From NCBI GenBank assembly GCA_026075535.2, contig AP026545.1, positions 1,922,001 to 1,986,000 on the forward strand: a stretch of 64,000 bases of DNA. The letters are read 5' to 3'. Position 1 is the first letter of the stretch. Each line of letters begins with the position of its first letter. The translations under genes were made by a program, and so were the position numbers. The DNA comes from Tricholoma matsutake (taxonomy: Eukaryota; Basidiomycota; Agaricomycetes; Agaricales; Tricholomataceae). This document shows, in pieces, positions 10,061 to 21,255 of the stretch. The notes under the pieces are model-generated. The model made no database searches. It was given only the letters and a program-made list of their open reading frames with translations, and was not told the origin of the DNA.

Positions 10061-12746
10061 TCACTTATATGCATGCGTCTTCCTCGCCTCCTTGCAAAGA
10101 CCAGACATCAGTCCATCATTCCATTGTTTTTCCTCCTTTGTCTCATGGCCGACACACAGTTCATCAGGACTGAACTCCAAGCATTCCTCTGAACCCAGAG
10201 ACTTCCTTGACCATCCTCCATCCAATGGATAACAGCCACCATGACAATTGGTTGACCATCTTCGTATCAATGGTGGATTTGGTGAACATTTTTGCCACAG
10301 TGCTCACTGTCAATCACAACAGGTGGCCCATTGTCGCGCATTGGGTGAGGGTGCTTGGGAGAAACCTGTTCCAGAGGCAAGAATCCTGATGTCTTGTAGT
10401 GCGAGAACTGGATGGATAGTTGCCCAGATACTTGCATAATTGTAACAGCCACTTTCTTATCTTTATGTTCTCCACCCGTAACCGATACCTTCATTTTTGC
10501 ACCAGTAAGTCATGAGTCTAGTAGAGGGTGTGCTGGATGTTGCTGCTGTGGGGAGATAGGCAGCTGATGAGAAGAGGAAGCCAACTCAATCTCTGGGAAA
10601 TCAGGGAGGGGAGTCCGTGGAGTCCATGATGATGGATTCCAAGCGGGCGATGAGAGAATGTAATTCGACATGGGGGTATGACTACCACCATCAGCTGGGG
10701 TTTGCTGGGGTGCTGGAGCCCTCGCAGGATGTCTCAGAAGAGGTTTGAAGAGGTCACTTAAAGATGGGGCAAAATCGTATAAGTGGAGACTGGAACTCGA
10801 AGGAAATTAGTCACAATGCCCACCGACAGAAATTAGAGTAACATACGATACTTCCACAACATCGTCCTAGTCCAAAACCTCAGTTTTGAATGGATGGGCA
10901 GGGTTAATGTGGGTGAACTGAGCGGTTATTCTGAGGCCACTTAAATTGTCCTGCAGAGGCAGAACATCCTTGATGATTGCATGATAACCCTTCATTGGAT
11001 GCTTGACCTTGCAGACAATGACTTCCATTTTGATCCATGGCATGCGCTCTGATGGATCCGATGCGAATGGATGGGCAATGAGCAGATCTGCTGATGTACT
11101 GCTTGACGTAGACTGTTGCTTCATAAATGTGAGTGGCGGGTCGATAACCTTGACCCAATTTATATGGACATGGTGTCCCTGGTAAAGGTTGATTAGTGGT
11201 TGGTTGCAAAAGTTTGGCTGTGTACCTACCATTAGGATGTTGTGAAGCACTCCACCATGTACACCACCCCTTCCAACAGCTGTTATGCCACCACTTATTT
11301 CTTGGCATTCGGACCATTCAGCGATCCGAACACTTTCAAATTCATCACCACTAATTTCTACTACCCATCCTTTTTCTCCACAGAGAGCTCCACTTATCAC
11401 TTTGGCAAAGTCACCGATGGCAACATACTTTCTCAAATTGGACCAAGGGACATTTGCTATGCCCTTGCCATCCTCAAGATCCACCTCCACTGAATGAGGA
11501 TGCATGGCTTTAATAATGCCTCGCTTTTCTGAGGGCTTAATGGCTACCACATGTTCACCTTCAGAAAATTTCCATTCTGAAGGGCAAGGGAATGTTGTGT
11601 TCATGATGTCTGGGTGAGGGGCCTTTTTAAACTCGTAAAATGTACTACTAGGCATGGAGACAGAGGTAGACGAGACTGAATGGTGGTGGAATGTCCTAAC
11701 TTCGAGAGCATGCTTGAACTTACGACCCAAGATGGTCCACCACAAATCATCCTCCCCTTTCTGGAATTGTGTGACACCATGGTTCCTCACAAAGTTCATC
11801 ACCATGTCCTTGGTAAACAGGTGGGGGGTCGGTGCGGGTACCAGATCATTTCCTTTTCCCAGAAGAAGAACCAACCACAGGAGGGGAAGGGAGGCGAGGA
11901 ACTAAAAGAAGGGTGATTTGACCCCAGTTCTTGATGGACTGAATGTAGCCTACATCCCCTTTGTACAACCCACAGCAGATGGTAACCCAATCTCCAACAG
12001 AGGGGTACCTTTCATCATCCATATCCAATAGCATAATACACTCTTCCATGTCAATCACCCCAAAACCCTCTTGTGAGCGAATAAGTTGTGGGTTAGAATG
12101 TAGCAGCTTAGACAGCACGGGGTTCATGAAGGCCTCAATATAAAACCACCCATGAACTGAATCCCGTGAGAATGCAGACCTCAACTTGTGTTCTGGTTGC
12201 ACAACCCTAAACAGGTAGGCTACAGTGTCGCTCTCCTTCCCTAGCTAGATATAATAAGTCAGTAGGCTATCAAAAAATTGTAATGATTGAGGCTCACAGC
12301 GCAGCGAACCCTCAGTAACGGATAGTCTGCATTAGTTGGCATGCATGAAGTGATGGCAGCCGGGGTGTCTGAGTCGTTGGAATCGACATTGTCATCATAT
12401 CTTGGCCGCTGTGCATTGAGGTTATGTGACCATTCCAAGGTTCCCAACAAGAAGTCATTCAGATCCTCCTCGCCTCAGTCAGGCAGCTTGTTCCCCAGGA
12501 GCCCTGGTGCATCTTTCGGTTGTCCAACCTGATCGTCAATGAAGTCATCTAGAATTTAAACAGATTAACAGTGCTCATAGGGAGTGCTGGAGTCAACTTA
12601 CCAGGAGGTCCATCTCCAGACCCATCAGTGTCCTCCTTGTCACCTACTTGAGCCTCAATGTCGAGGAAATGGCGGACCGCATCTGGGACATTGTTCCTCA
12701 TGGCTTCAGCAATGTTCCTAAGTTTCCTATGAGCAGATATCAGCAT
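10061..12746 (-). pseudogene. Spt5-like NGN/KOW protein gene, transposon-associated type
   Basis: Read from 12746 downward: an N-terminal exon (RNIAEAMRNNVPDAVRHFLD, then an acidic stretch), then 12450-12259 with the NGN-like start YPLLRVRC, then 12202-11846 with SAFSRDSVHGWFYIEAF (end of NGN) and the first KOW motif (GDWVTICCGLYKGDVGYIQ, then LLLVPRL). Next come 11874-10867 (335 aa) with further KOW-like units (KFSEGEHVVAIK; VAIGDFAKVISGALCGEKGW), then 10494-10267 (GGEHKDKKVAVTIMQVSG) and a C-terminal piece near 10270-10061 (EFSPDELCVGHETKEEKQWN). Spt5 couples RNA polymerase II elongation to RNA processing; this looks like the diverged, multiplied Spt5-like family of agaricomycete repeats rather than the host gene. 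Introns probably join the pieces, but some breaks may be frameshifts, so function is doubtful. Confidence 0.6.
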
Positions 12747-13299
12747 TTTGTATTGATTTTTATTGTATTCTTAGGCTTATTTTTTGTATTATCATTCATT
12801 TGGCATGTACTATGTATCTACTTTACTGACTAGCAAAATGAATCAAAAGGAACTTACTCAAGGGGGGCAATGAGGAGGACGGCGGACCAAGAAAAGTTGA
12901 AGGTGGTGGTCGGGATGAAAGCGAGAAAGCGTGCGAAACCTGGCAAACAAATGTTGATATTGTTCAGAATGTTCAATCCTCGGCTATCTGGTTATGTAGG
13001 GTAAGACATAACCGGATAGCCGAGGATTGAACATTCCGAACAATATCAACATTTTTTTGCTGGGTTTTGCATGCTTTCTCGCTTTCATCCCAACCACCAC
13101 CTTCAACTTTTCTTGGTCTGCCATCCTCCTCGTTGCCCCCCTTGAGTAAGTTCCTTTTGATTCATTTTGCTAGTCAGTAAAGTAGATACATAGTACATGT
13201 CAAATGAATGATAATACAAAAAATAAGCCTAAGAATACAATAAAAATCAATACAAAATGCTGATATCCGCTCATAGGAAACTTAGGAACGTTGCTGAAG
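12704..13299. repeat. 596-bp near-perfect palindrome at a head-to-head gene pair
   Basis: The arms 12704-12997 and 13006-13299 are reverse complements (positions sum to 26003) around an 8-bp loop at 12998-13005. Each arm contains the same gene start: a donor GTAAGT (plus strand at 13146), an intron, an acceptor CATAG, and the start of the RNIAEA exon. Outside the arms the copies remain homologous (for example DIEAQV versus DIKAQV) but are much more diverged. Confidence 0.9.
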
Positions 13300-13569
13300 G
13301 CACGATGCACAGTGTTCTGCTGTTTCATTGATATCAAGGCTCAAGTTGACAATGAGGAGGATGATAACAGGTGTGGAGAGGTATATTCTGGTGAGCTGAT
13401 CCCCATGTCCCTATGAGCATGTCCACTAACATCCGCTCCTCAGTCATGGCCCCTAAGCATCTCTGTACATGTAATTGTGGCAAGTTGGTCATCCGGAAGA
13501 CTGAAAGGTGTCATGAGGCAGGGCAAGGTCCTTCACTTTTGATGTCGAGTATCCTTGCACAGAACCAGC
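13277..13569 (+). pseudogene. Truncated second Spt5-like copy
   Basis: Just beyond the right palindrome arm the plus strand encodes CCFIDIKAQVDNEEDDN, matching HFLDIEAQVGDKED of the minus-strand gene. The copy is cut at 13570 by the 5' LTR of Gypsy-1. After that element (21256 onward) no clear continuation could be recognised. Confidence 0.55.
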
Positions 13570-14266
13570 TGTCAAGAACCATTCCTCGCCTGATCGGAAC
13601 CCGCATTCTGTCCAACTCTTTCCCGCACGTCTAACCCAACATTTGTCTACTCCTTCCCAGCCACCTTGCACTGCCCACACTGCTGTGCACCAGGCTGCTT
13701 TGTACAGCACCCACGGCTGCCTTCCCAAGGCTGCCATCTAGTTTTGCAAATTTGACTACAGATTCCTGTGCGGCCTCCACTAGGTAATTTATCTATGCAG
13801 TTGAGACACTGCCACAGTTCCTGTTTCCGTCCCGCTTTTATTCTGGACTCTAGTATTTAAGTTTAGTTAGTTTCACCTTGTACTCCTCAGTTTGTATATC
13901 AACATAGACTCAACTTTAACTTGTCAATCTAAATCTCATTCTACTCCTACCTCTGTCCTCTAAGAGTCTGAACTCCATTTGACTTGACCTCTAGTCTCCC
14001 TCTGAAGTTCTAGTCTCATCTGAACTTAACCTAAGTCCCCCCATACTCCTCCCCACATTTACCTGCACTTTCCCACTCCTACCTCCAGACCTTCGACTTG
14101 AAATTAGGACACCAGACGAGGTGAAGGGCGCAGCTTCTTACAAGCTGAAGCCAAGTCCTTTCTGTTTCCCCTCCTGCAGAATCTGCATTGACTCAACAAT
14201 CCCTGCTATTATCACCCACAGTGTCCAATCAGATTCCAATGAGCCCTCCAGGATCAGTTCTTAACA
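13570..14266 (+). repeat. 5' LTR of Gypsy-1 (697 bp)
   Basis: Starts TGTCAAGAACC and ends TTCTTAACA. It keeps 36 bp (around 13690-13730) that the 3' LTR lacks; the missing piece is bounded by AGGCTGC direct repeats. A perfect hairpin, CAGCTT/AAGCTG with loop CTTAC, lies near the 3' end and is shared with the other LTR. Confidence 0.95.
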
Positions 14267-14306
14267 GTATATACAAACTGCCACTTCACTCATCTCTTCT
14301 CCTCTT

Positions 14307-15677
14307 ATGACTCCAACCGAAACTCACCAGCGCACAACCAGAAACTCTCAGCACGCCGGTACCAATCCAGGGATCTCTGCAATTCAGCAATCCACACTTC
14401 CTAGCCCTCGACCCGCCACAACATTCAGAGTATCTTCCAGACCTTCCAACATTTTTCAACAAATTGGCTCTGGAGCCCCATCAATCAGTGCAAACCTCAT
14501 GTCTACTCAAGCACCCATGAATCCAGAAGAACCCCGACCCACGACTCCCCTTGAGTACGTAGGGGGCATCAACCAGCCTGAACCCTATGGGTTGGAAGAT
14601 CATGGTCTAGAGGACGGACCTCCTGGTGGACCCGACGACCCTAGTGGTCCTGACGGCCCTGGGGGCGACCCCAATCCCAATGATCCTGACGATCAACCTC
14701 CCGCAGGGGGAAACCCTGATCCAGGGGATAGGTTCATAGATGTTCTTTACAACCTCTCAGAGAGTATCCGCACCCTCCGACAAAACAACGCACCCAAGAC
14801 TGAGAAAATCAAAGTTCGCGATCCCGACACCTTCAATGGCTCCAACCCAAAGAAACTTAGAGACTTCCTAGTCTTGTGTAATCTTCATTTCTGCGACTGT
14901 CCACACATATTTTCTTCTGATGAGAAAAAGATCATATTTATCCTTTCTTACCTTAAAGGATCAGCTCTCAGTTGGTTTGAGCCTGGTCTTAATGACCCAA
15001 CAGATTCTGCACACTGGATGTGGGACTATGAAGCTTTCCTCGCTGAGCTGGAAAGCAACTTTGGTCCGCACGACCCAGTTGGAGATGCGGAAAAAGCTCT
15101 CTCTGACTTAGCAATGAAGAAAGGTGGTCGTATCATGTAATATAATGTTGACTTCTGGGAATTAGCTTCTAGGGTCAATTGGAATGAAGCAGCCCTTCAT
15201 GACCACTATTTCCACAGTCTTCCACTCCGACTTTGCATAGAAGTTCTTCGGGGTGGTAAACCTGACACCCTTGCAGAACTGTGCTTGAAAGTGCAGGATT
15301 GCAATGATATCTATTGGATGCAGGAGGATGAAACCCAATTTGAAACTAAGAATTCCAGAAACTCTTCTACCCCTGTCAAGAAGGACACCCCTAAAAGTTC
15401 TTCCCAGTCTACCAATCAATCCTCTTCGAACTCCGCTCGGGGTAACTCCTCCAACCAGCAGTCTTCCACAACAAAGAACACTTCCAAGTCATCCATCTCC
15501 GATAAATTGGGGAAGAACAGCAAACTTACTGCAGAAGAACAAGAACGTTGCATGAGGGAAAGACTTTGTCTCTACTGTGGCGAAGAAGGGCATGTAGCAG
15601 GAAACTGCCCGAAATCTAAAGCCGCAAAAGCCCGCGCATCCACTGTGATTCCTGAATCCATGGACTCGGAAAAATAG
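14307..15677 (+). pseudogene. Gypsy-1 gag, one internal stop
   Basis: A Pro/Asp/Gly-rich N-terminal region (to about residue 150) is followed by the retrotransposon gag core (KVRDPDTFNGSNPKKLRDFL; IIFILSYLKGSALSWFEP). The frame is broken by TAA at 15138-15140 and resumes in the same frame (NVDFWELASRVNWNEAALHD). A CCHC knuckle CLYCGEEGHVAGNC sits near the C-terminus and the natural stop is TAG 15675-15677. The gene encodes the capsid/nucleocapsid polyprotein. The knuckle is the canonical CCHC type, unlike Gypsy-2 and Gypsy-3. Confidence 0.9.
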
Positions 15678-18600
15678 TCCACAACCCTCAGGATACAGCC
15701 ATTGGGGCTGGGGGTTGCATTGACCTTACCCACTTGGCTGCCTACGTTCGTCTCAATGTGTCTGCTCTTTCTGACCCTGACTCCCTAACCGTTCTTTTAA
15801 CCTTTCCTGACTCTTCCACCCCTTTCCGAACTCTTATCAACTCTGGCTCCTCCCATTGCTTCCTTGACTCCTCTTTCGTGTTGAATAACCAACTCAGCAT
15901 GGAATCCATTAACCCGATTGGATTATGACTCTTTGATGGATCTTGCAACTCCACCATAACTCAGGTCATCAAACTTCCAATCACCTTTCCTGCTGGTGAA
16001 GTATTCAATTTGTCATTTTATGTAACCTTGCTCGACTCTTTCTGTTCCACCGTACTCGGTCATAACTGGCTGAAGCAATACAATCTGTTGATTGACTGGT
16101 CTTCAAGCCAACTCGCTTTCCACTCTGCAGATCATAGAGGTCCAGCACCCCTGATGTCACCTTTGTCCCCGAATCTTCTGGTAGAAATCCTTGACTCCTC
16201 CGCATTTTCCAAAACCCCCATTCCTCCTAAATTTACACCCCCCGACATCTCCTTCATCAACACTGCCACTTATGTGCATGCTAGCAAACTTCCTGGGGCA
16301 GTAGCTTTTCAGATGACCTTCTCTCCAGAAGGGTTATCCGCCCGCTCTGCCCAATCTGCTAACCCATCCAACCTTTCCAATATTCCACCTGAGTATCACG
16401 AATTTGCTGATGTCTTTAATAAGACTAAAGCAGACACCCTTCCTCCACACTGGTCTTACGACCTCAAGATAGAGACAGAAGACAATACTTCTCTGCCTCC
16501 GGGCCGCATGTATTCTCTCTCCCCCTCTGAATTAGAAGCCTTACGAGTCTTTATTGACGAAAACGTCCACTCAGGTTTCATCTGCCCATCCAAGTCTCTG
16601 CATGGTGCTCCAATCCTCTTCATCAAGAAGAAGGACGGTAGTCTCCGACTTTGTGTCAACTACCGAGGACTTAATCGCCTTATGAAGAAAGACCGCTACC
16701 CACTTCCTCTCATTTCCGACCTCCTTGACTCTCCTTGCAAAGCCCGCTTATTCACCAAGATAGACTTGCAGCACGCTTATCACCTAGTCCGCATCGCTGA
16801 TGGTGATGAGTGGAAAACTACTTTTCACACCCACTATGGATCCTTTGAGTGGTTGGTGGTTCCCTTTGGACTCACTAATGCACCTGCAGCCTTCCAGCGG
16901 TTTATGAACGACATCTTCAGCAACATGCTGGATGTTTGTGTCATTGTGTACCTCAACAACATCCTGATCTATTCAGATGACAAGTCCCAGCAGGGGGCTC
17001 ACGTCAAAGAAGTCCTCCACCGTCTCCGGGAAAATGGACTTTACGCCTCTCCACAGAAATGTGAGTTTCACAAAGACACCATTGAATATTTAGGTTTCAT
17101 CCTTTCACCAGATGGGCTGCAGATGTCCAAGGATAAAGTCAAAACCATTCTCGACTGGCCCAAGCCTAGGAAAGTTAAGGACATCCAATCCTTCTTAGGC
17201 TTTTGCAATTTTTACTGCCGCTTCATTAACAGCTATTCAGACATTGTCATCCCACTCACCCACTTGATGCGGAAATCTGCACCCTGGGACTTCAACAAGA
17301 AATGCCATGATGCTTTTGAAAAGCTCAAACAAGAATTCACCCACGCCCCCATCTTAATGCAATGGGTACCTGACTCACAGATGGTACTCACAACTGACAC
17401 TTCTGACTATGCCTTAGCGGCTATCCTTTCAGTTTACACTGTGGATGGAGAAATCCATCCGGTCACTTTTCATTCCCGCTCTTTCAATCCCACTGAACTA
17501 AATTATGACACCCATGATAAGGAACTCTTGGCCATTTTCAAAGCCTTCAAACACTGGCGGCAGTATTTTGAGGGTTCCGCAAACCTGGTTGATGTGGTCA
17601 CTGACCACAAAAATCTTGAGTACTTCAGCACTACCAAGTTGCTCACCTGCCGCCAGGCCCATTGGTCTGAGTACCTTTCCCAGTTCAATCTCATCATCCA
17701 CTTCTGCCCCAGAAAATTAGGGGCCAAGCCAGACGCACTCACTAGACGATGGGACGTCTACCGCAAAGGGGGAAATAGCGACTTCGCCTCTGTAAACCCA
17801 ACCAACTTTCGACCTGTATTCACACAAGAACAGCTCACCTCTTCCCTCCAAGCCACCTATTTTGCCACACCCATCCTTCAACAAGCAGTAATTATGGATG
17901 TTGAGAAACTTCACCACGACATCCGCACCTCCCTACCCATTGACCCCTTATCATCCGCACACCTGCCGACACCTGTCGACCCCAACTGGACAATAGATGA
18001 GGCAGGTCTTCTCCACCACTTCAACCGGATTTATGTTCTGGACATCGCAGATCTCCACCTCAAGATCCTCCAATACAAACATGATCATATTCTCTCTGGC
18101 CACTTCAGACAAAACAAAACCCAGCAGCTTGTCCACCGGGAATATGTCTGGCCAAACCTCTGCACCTTGGTCCAGGAATTCTGCAAATCCTGTACGACTT
18201 GCAAATGATCCAAATCACCTCGACACAAGCCCTACAGGTTTCTAAAGCAACTTCCGGTTCCGGAACGACCTTGGAACTCCATCTCCATGGACTTCATTGA
18301 ACAACTACCCGACTCCGACGGTCACACCGCTATCCTGGTCATCATTGACCACCTCACCAAGCAAGGCATCTTCATCCCAACTGTCAATGAGATCACAGCC
18401 CAAGAACTAGCCAACCTGTTCGTCCTCCATGTCTTCTCCAAGCATGGCATTCTGTCACACGTCACTTGCGACCGGGGATCCGAGTTTGTCTCCCATTTCT
18501 TCCGCTCTCTCGGAAAAGTGCTCGACATGCAGATCACTTCCGGTTATCACCCACAAGGTGATGGTCAGACAGAACAACTTAACCAGACCTTGGAACAGTA

Positions 18601-19357
18601 CCTCCGTATCTTCTGTAACTATCAGCAAGACGACTGGTCTCACCTCCTTCCCTTAAGTGAATTTGCCTACAACAATGCGCCTGCCGCCTCTACAGGTGTA
18701 TCCCCTTTCTTTGCCAACAAAGGCTATCACCTGAACATTTCCGTCTTCCCCAAATGCGACTTAGCCTCACAGTGCGCCCGCGAGTTCATCATTGATTTAG
18801 ACAACCTTCACCAGGAACTTCGGAAACAACTTGTGGCCGCTCAAGAATGTTATCAAGGTCCTGCAGACAAACATTGGGCACCCACACCCAACTTCAACAT
18901 TGGTGATTTCGCTTATGTCACTGCAGAAAATATTCGCACCACCCATCCCTCCAAAAAACTCTCCGAAAAGAACCATGGTCCTTTTGAAATCATTGCCCGC
19001 CCGGGCACTCACTCAGTCACCCTGCAGCTTCTGGACCACATGTGGGCCATCCACCCTGTCTTCCATGTCTCTCAACTATAGAAACACTCGCTGAACACCA
19101 TTCTGAATCGGACACAACCTCCACCTCCTCCCATCACTATTGATGACGAGCTCAAGTATGAGATTGCCAAAGTCCTCAACTCCAAGGTCGATAATCGACG
19201 TCGATGCAAGATTCTCTACCTCGTCCGATGGGAAGGTTACCAGGGAACCGATGAAGAGACCTCCTGGCTACCTGTTATGGAACTTGACCATGCCCAAGAA
19301 CTCCTCGTGGATTTTCACACCCACTACCTGCAGAAACCCGGACCATTACCCGCTTAA
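15677..19357 (+). pseudogene. Gypsy-1 pol (PR-RT-RH-IN-chromodomain), several stops
   Basis: Reads in the -1 frame relative to gag from about 15677. Protease: LINSGSSHCFLD, where the active Asp of the usual DSGS is Asn. RT: ORF from 16010, with PLPLISDLLD, and the catalytic box YLNN in place of YLDD. RNase H: TDTSDYALAAIL. Integrase: HH-CC zinc region, TGA at 18206-18208, then MDFIEQLPDSDGHTAILVII, TCDRGSEFVS and YHPQGDGQTEQLNQTLEQYL. A stop at 19079-19081 precedes the chromodomain (YEIAKVLNSKVDNRR...YLVRWEGY), ending GPLPA-stop at 19355-19357. The stops at 15926 and 18206 are TGA where relatives have CGA. Every lost Asp corresponds to CpG becoming CpA. Confidence 0.92.
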
Positions 19358-19449
19358 AGACTATTCATGTTACTCATTCACTCAGTCTGAACTCAGAAAC
19401 AAATTTTATTAAAAAAAAAAAAAAAAATTTCTTGGATCTGACCAGATCC

Positions 19450-20504
19450 CTACACTACCTCCACTTCTCCCTCTCCATCTTCGTCACCCTCTTCCCCAAC
19501 TTCACCCTCATCTCTGCCCTCATCCTTCTCTTCACCCTCCTCACCTCCACTCTCACTCTCCTCCCCATCATCTGCCCGCCTTTTCTCCAGATACCTCTGG
19601 AAAGCCACCCAGTCATCTCCAGACTTGTGGACCCCACGTCTTTCCCACTGGGACTCTTGCACTGCTCGCTCCACCTCTTCGTCACCCTCGTCGCTCTCCT
19701 CCTTGGCGCTTTCTTCCTCCACCCACTCTGGGTCCAAAGTGTCCCAGATCTCCCCCATTGACTCCCGCACCGCAACTGCCACCTCTCCAAACCCCTTCCT
19801 CACTGTTTTCACCAGCTGCTGCAGCAGCTCCGCCACCTCCCCACTGTTTTCCGCTGGGCCCATCATCCCCGCTATGGACCTTGCCTCCTTTGCTGCAGGG
19901 GCCTCTTGCCCCTCCCACACTACCTCCTTGCACTTATGTTTGACGCGCATGCAATTGTGGCACATGCGTCCCTTCACACCCATCTTGAAACACGAGACCT
20001 TTTGATATTTGCATCTGGGCCACTTGTCAGTAAGAGAACACTGAAAAGGAAAATGATTATGCACCTTTTGCAGGGCAACGCGGCCTGCACCCACACCGGA
20101 CCCTCAGACTCCTCCGACCCCACTCATGCCTTCAACTTGGTGACTTTCTTTTTCTTTGGGGACTTGCTCCCCTTGGCCTCTTCCTCCAAACCTGCGACTG
20201 CAGCCGCCCACTTCTTCTCTGCACGTCTTGCGGCCGCTGCCTCTTTTTTCCGCACCTCAGCCTGGCATGCCTCCTCAACCTTTGCAGCCTCCTCTGCTGC
20301 CTTTTGCTCCTCCTGCGCCCGGTGTTCCTCCTCCCTTGCCACTTCCTCTAGCTCCTTCATCTCCCTTTCCATCTGCTCCCTCAGTGCCAGCTCCCTCTGT
20401 TCATGTTGGGCCTTCATTGCGGCCATTTTGATCTGCATGGAGACTGCTGGGGTGGACATTTCTGATATGTGATGGGAGTCAGAAATGACGTGAAAATCTT
20501 TCAA
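19450..20504 (-). pseudogene. Antisense zinc-cysteine/coiled-coil gene inside Gypsy-1
   Basis: Runs opposite to pol, between pol and the 3' LTR. Frame 20504-20124 (126 aa) is a long Glu/Ala/Lys-rich coiled coil (EMEREMKELEEVAREEEHRA...) ending in a basic patch KGSKSPKKKK and TGA. The same frame continues past the stop to ALPCKRC, then a frameshift leads into frame 20094-19450 with CSLTDKWPRC, CFKMG and CHNCMRVKHKC, followed by an acidic Glu/Asp/Gly tail. The Cys pattern (PCKRC...C...C...CHNC...KHKC) resembles a fungal zinc-cluster DNA-binding region. It is not a core retrotransposon protein. A stop plus a frameshift make this copy inactive. Confidence 0.7.
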
Positions 20505-20594
20505 CCAATTGCTGCATTCGGAAATTCAACCAACTTCCTCATTCAGACTCAAACCCTCATGTGCCTCATAGGCTCGGCACTAAGGGGGAAATAC

Positions 20595-21255
20595 TGTCAA
20601 GAACCGTTCCTCACCCAATTGGAACCCACATTCTGTCTGACTCTTTCCCGCATGTCTAACCCGACATTTGTCTACTCCTTCCTGGCCACCTTGCACTGCC
20701 CACACTGCTGTGCACCAGGCTGCCATCTAGTTTTGCAAATTCAACTACGGATTCCTGTGTGGCCTCCGCTAGGTAATTTATCTACACAGTCAAGACACTG
20801 CTGCAGTTCCCATTTCCATCCTGCTTTTATTCCAGACTCTAGTATTTAAGTTTAGTTAGTTTCGCCTTGTACTCCTCAGTTCATATATCGACATAGACTC
20901 AACTTTAACTTGTCAATCTAAATCTCATTCTACTCCTACCTCTGTCCTCTAAGAGTCTGAACTCCATTTGACTTGACCTCTAGTCTCCCTCTGAAGTTCT
21001 AGTCTCATCTGAACCTAACCTAAGTCCCCCCATACTCCTCCCCACATTTACCCACACTTTCCCACTCCTACCTCCAGACCTTCGACTTGAAATTAGGACA
21101 CCAGACGAGGTGAAGGGTGCAGCTTCTTACAAGCTGAAGCCAAGTCCTTTCTGTTTCCCCTCCTGCAGAATCCACATTGACCCGACAATCCCTGCTATTA
21201 TCACCCGCAGTGTCTGATCGGATTCCGACGAGCCCTCCAGGATCAGTTCTTAACA
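20595..21255 (+). repeat. 3' LTR of Gypsy-1 (661 bp)
   Basis: Same ends as the 5' LTR; 36 bp shorter through a deletion between AGGCTGC repeats. Many differences from the 5' LTR are TG in one and CA in the other, implying a CpG in the ancestor. The polypurine tract lies directly upstream. Confidence 0.95.

Larger units (their letters stand above)
13570..21255 (+). mobile_element. Gypsy-1, full-length chromodomain Ty3/Gypsy element
   Basis: Bounded by LTRs 13570-14266 and 20595-21255, both TGTCAAGAACC...GTTCTTAACA. Order inside: gag, protease, RT, RNase H, integrase, chromodomain, then an antisense gene and a purine tract (AAGGGGGAAATAC) before the 3' LTR. The flanking pentamers CCAGC (13565-13569) and CTAGG (21256-21260) match at 3 of 5 positions, so the TSD is decayed or the flanks were rearranged. 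Internal stops and lost catalytic residues show it cannot move by itself. It interrupts the truncated Spt5-like copy. Confidence 0.92.

Noticed and set aside
15655..15677. A -1 slippery site in Gypsy-1 (GGAAAAAT before the gag stop)
   Set aside because: pol is in the -1 frame, but the sequence does not fit X XXY YYZ; left open rather than claimed.
19625..20005. Plus-strand Ser/Pro-rich ORFs after Gypsy-1 pol
   Set aside because: They are shadows of the antisense coiled-coil/zinc gene, which has the meaningful Cys pattern.
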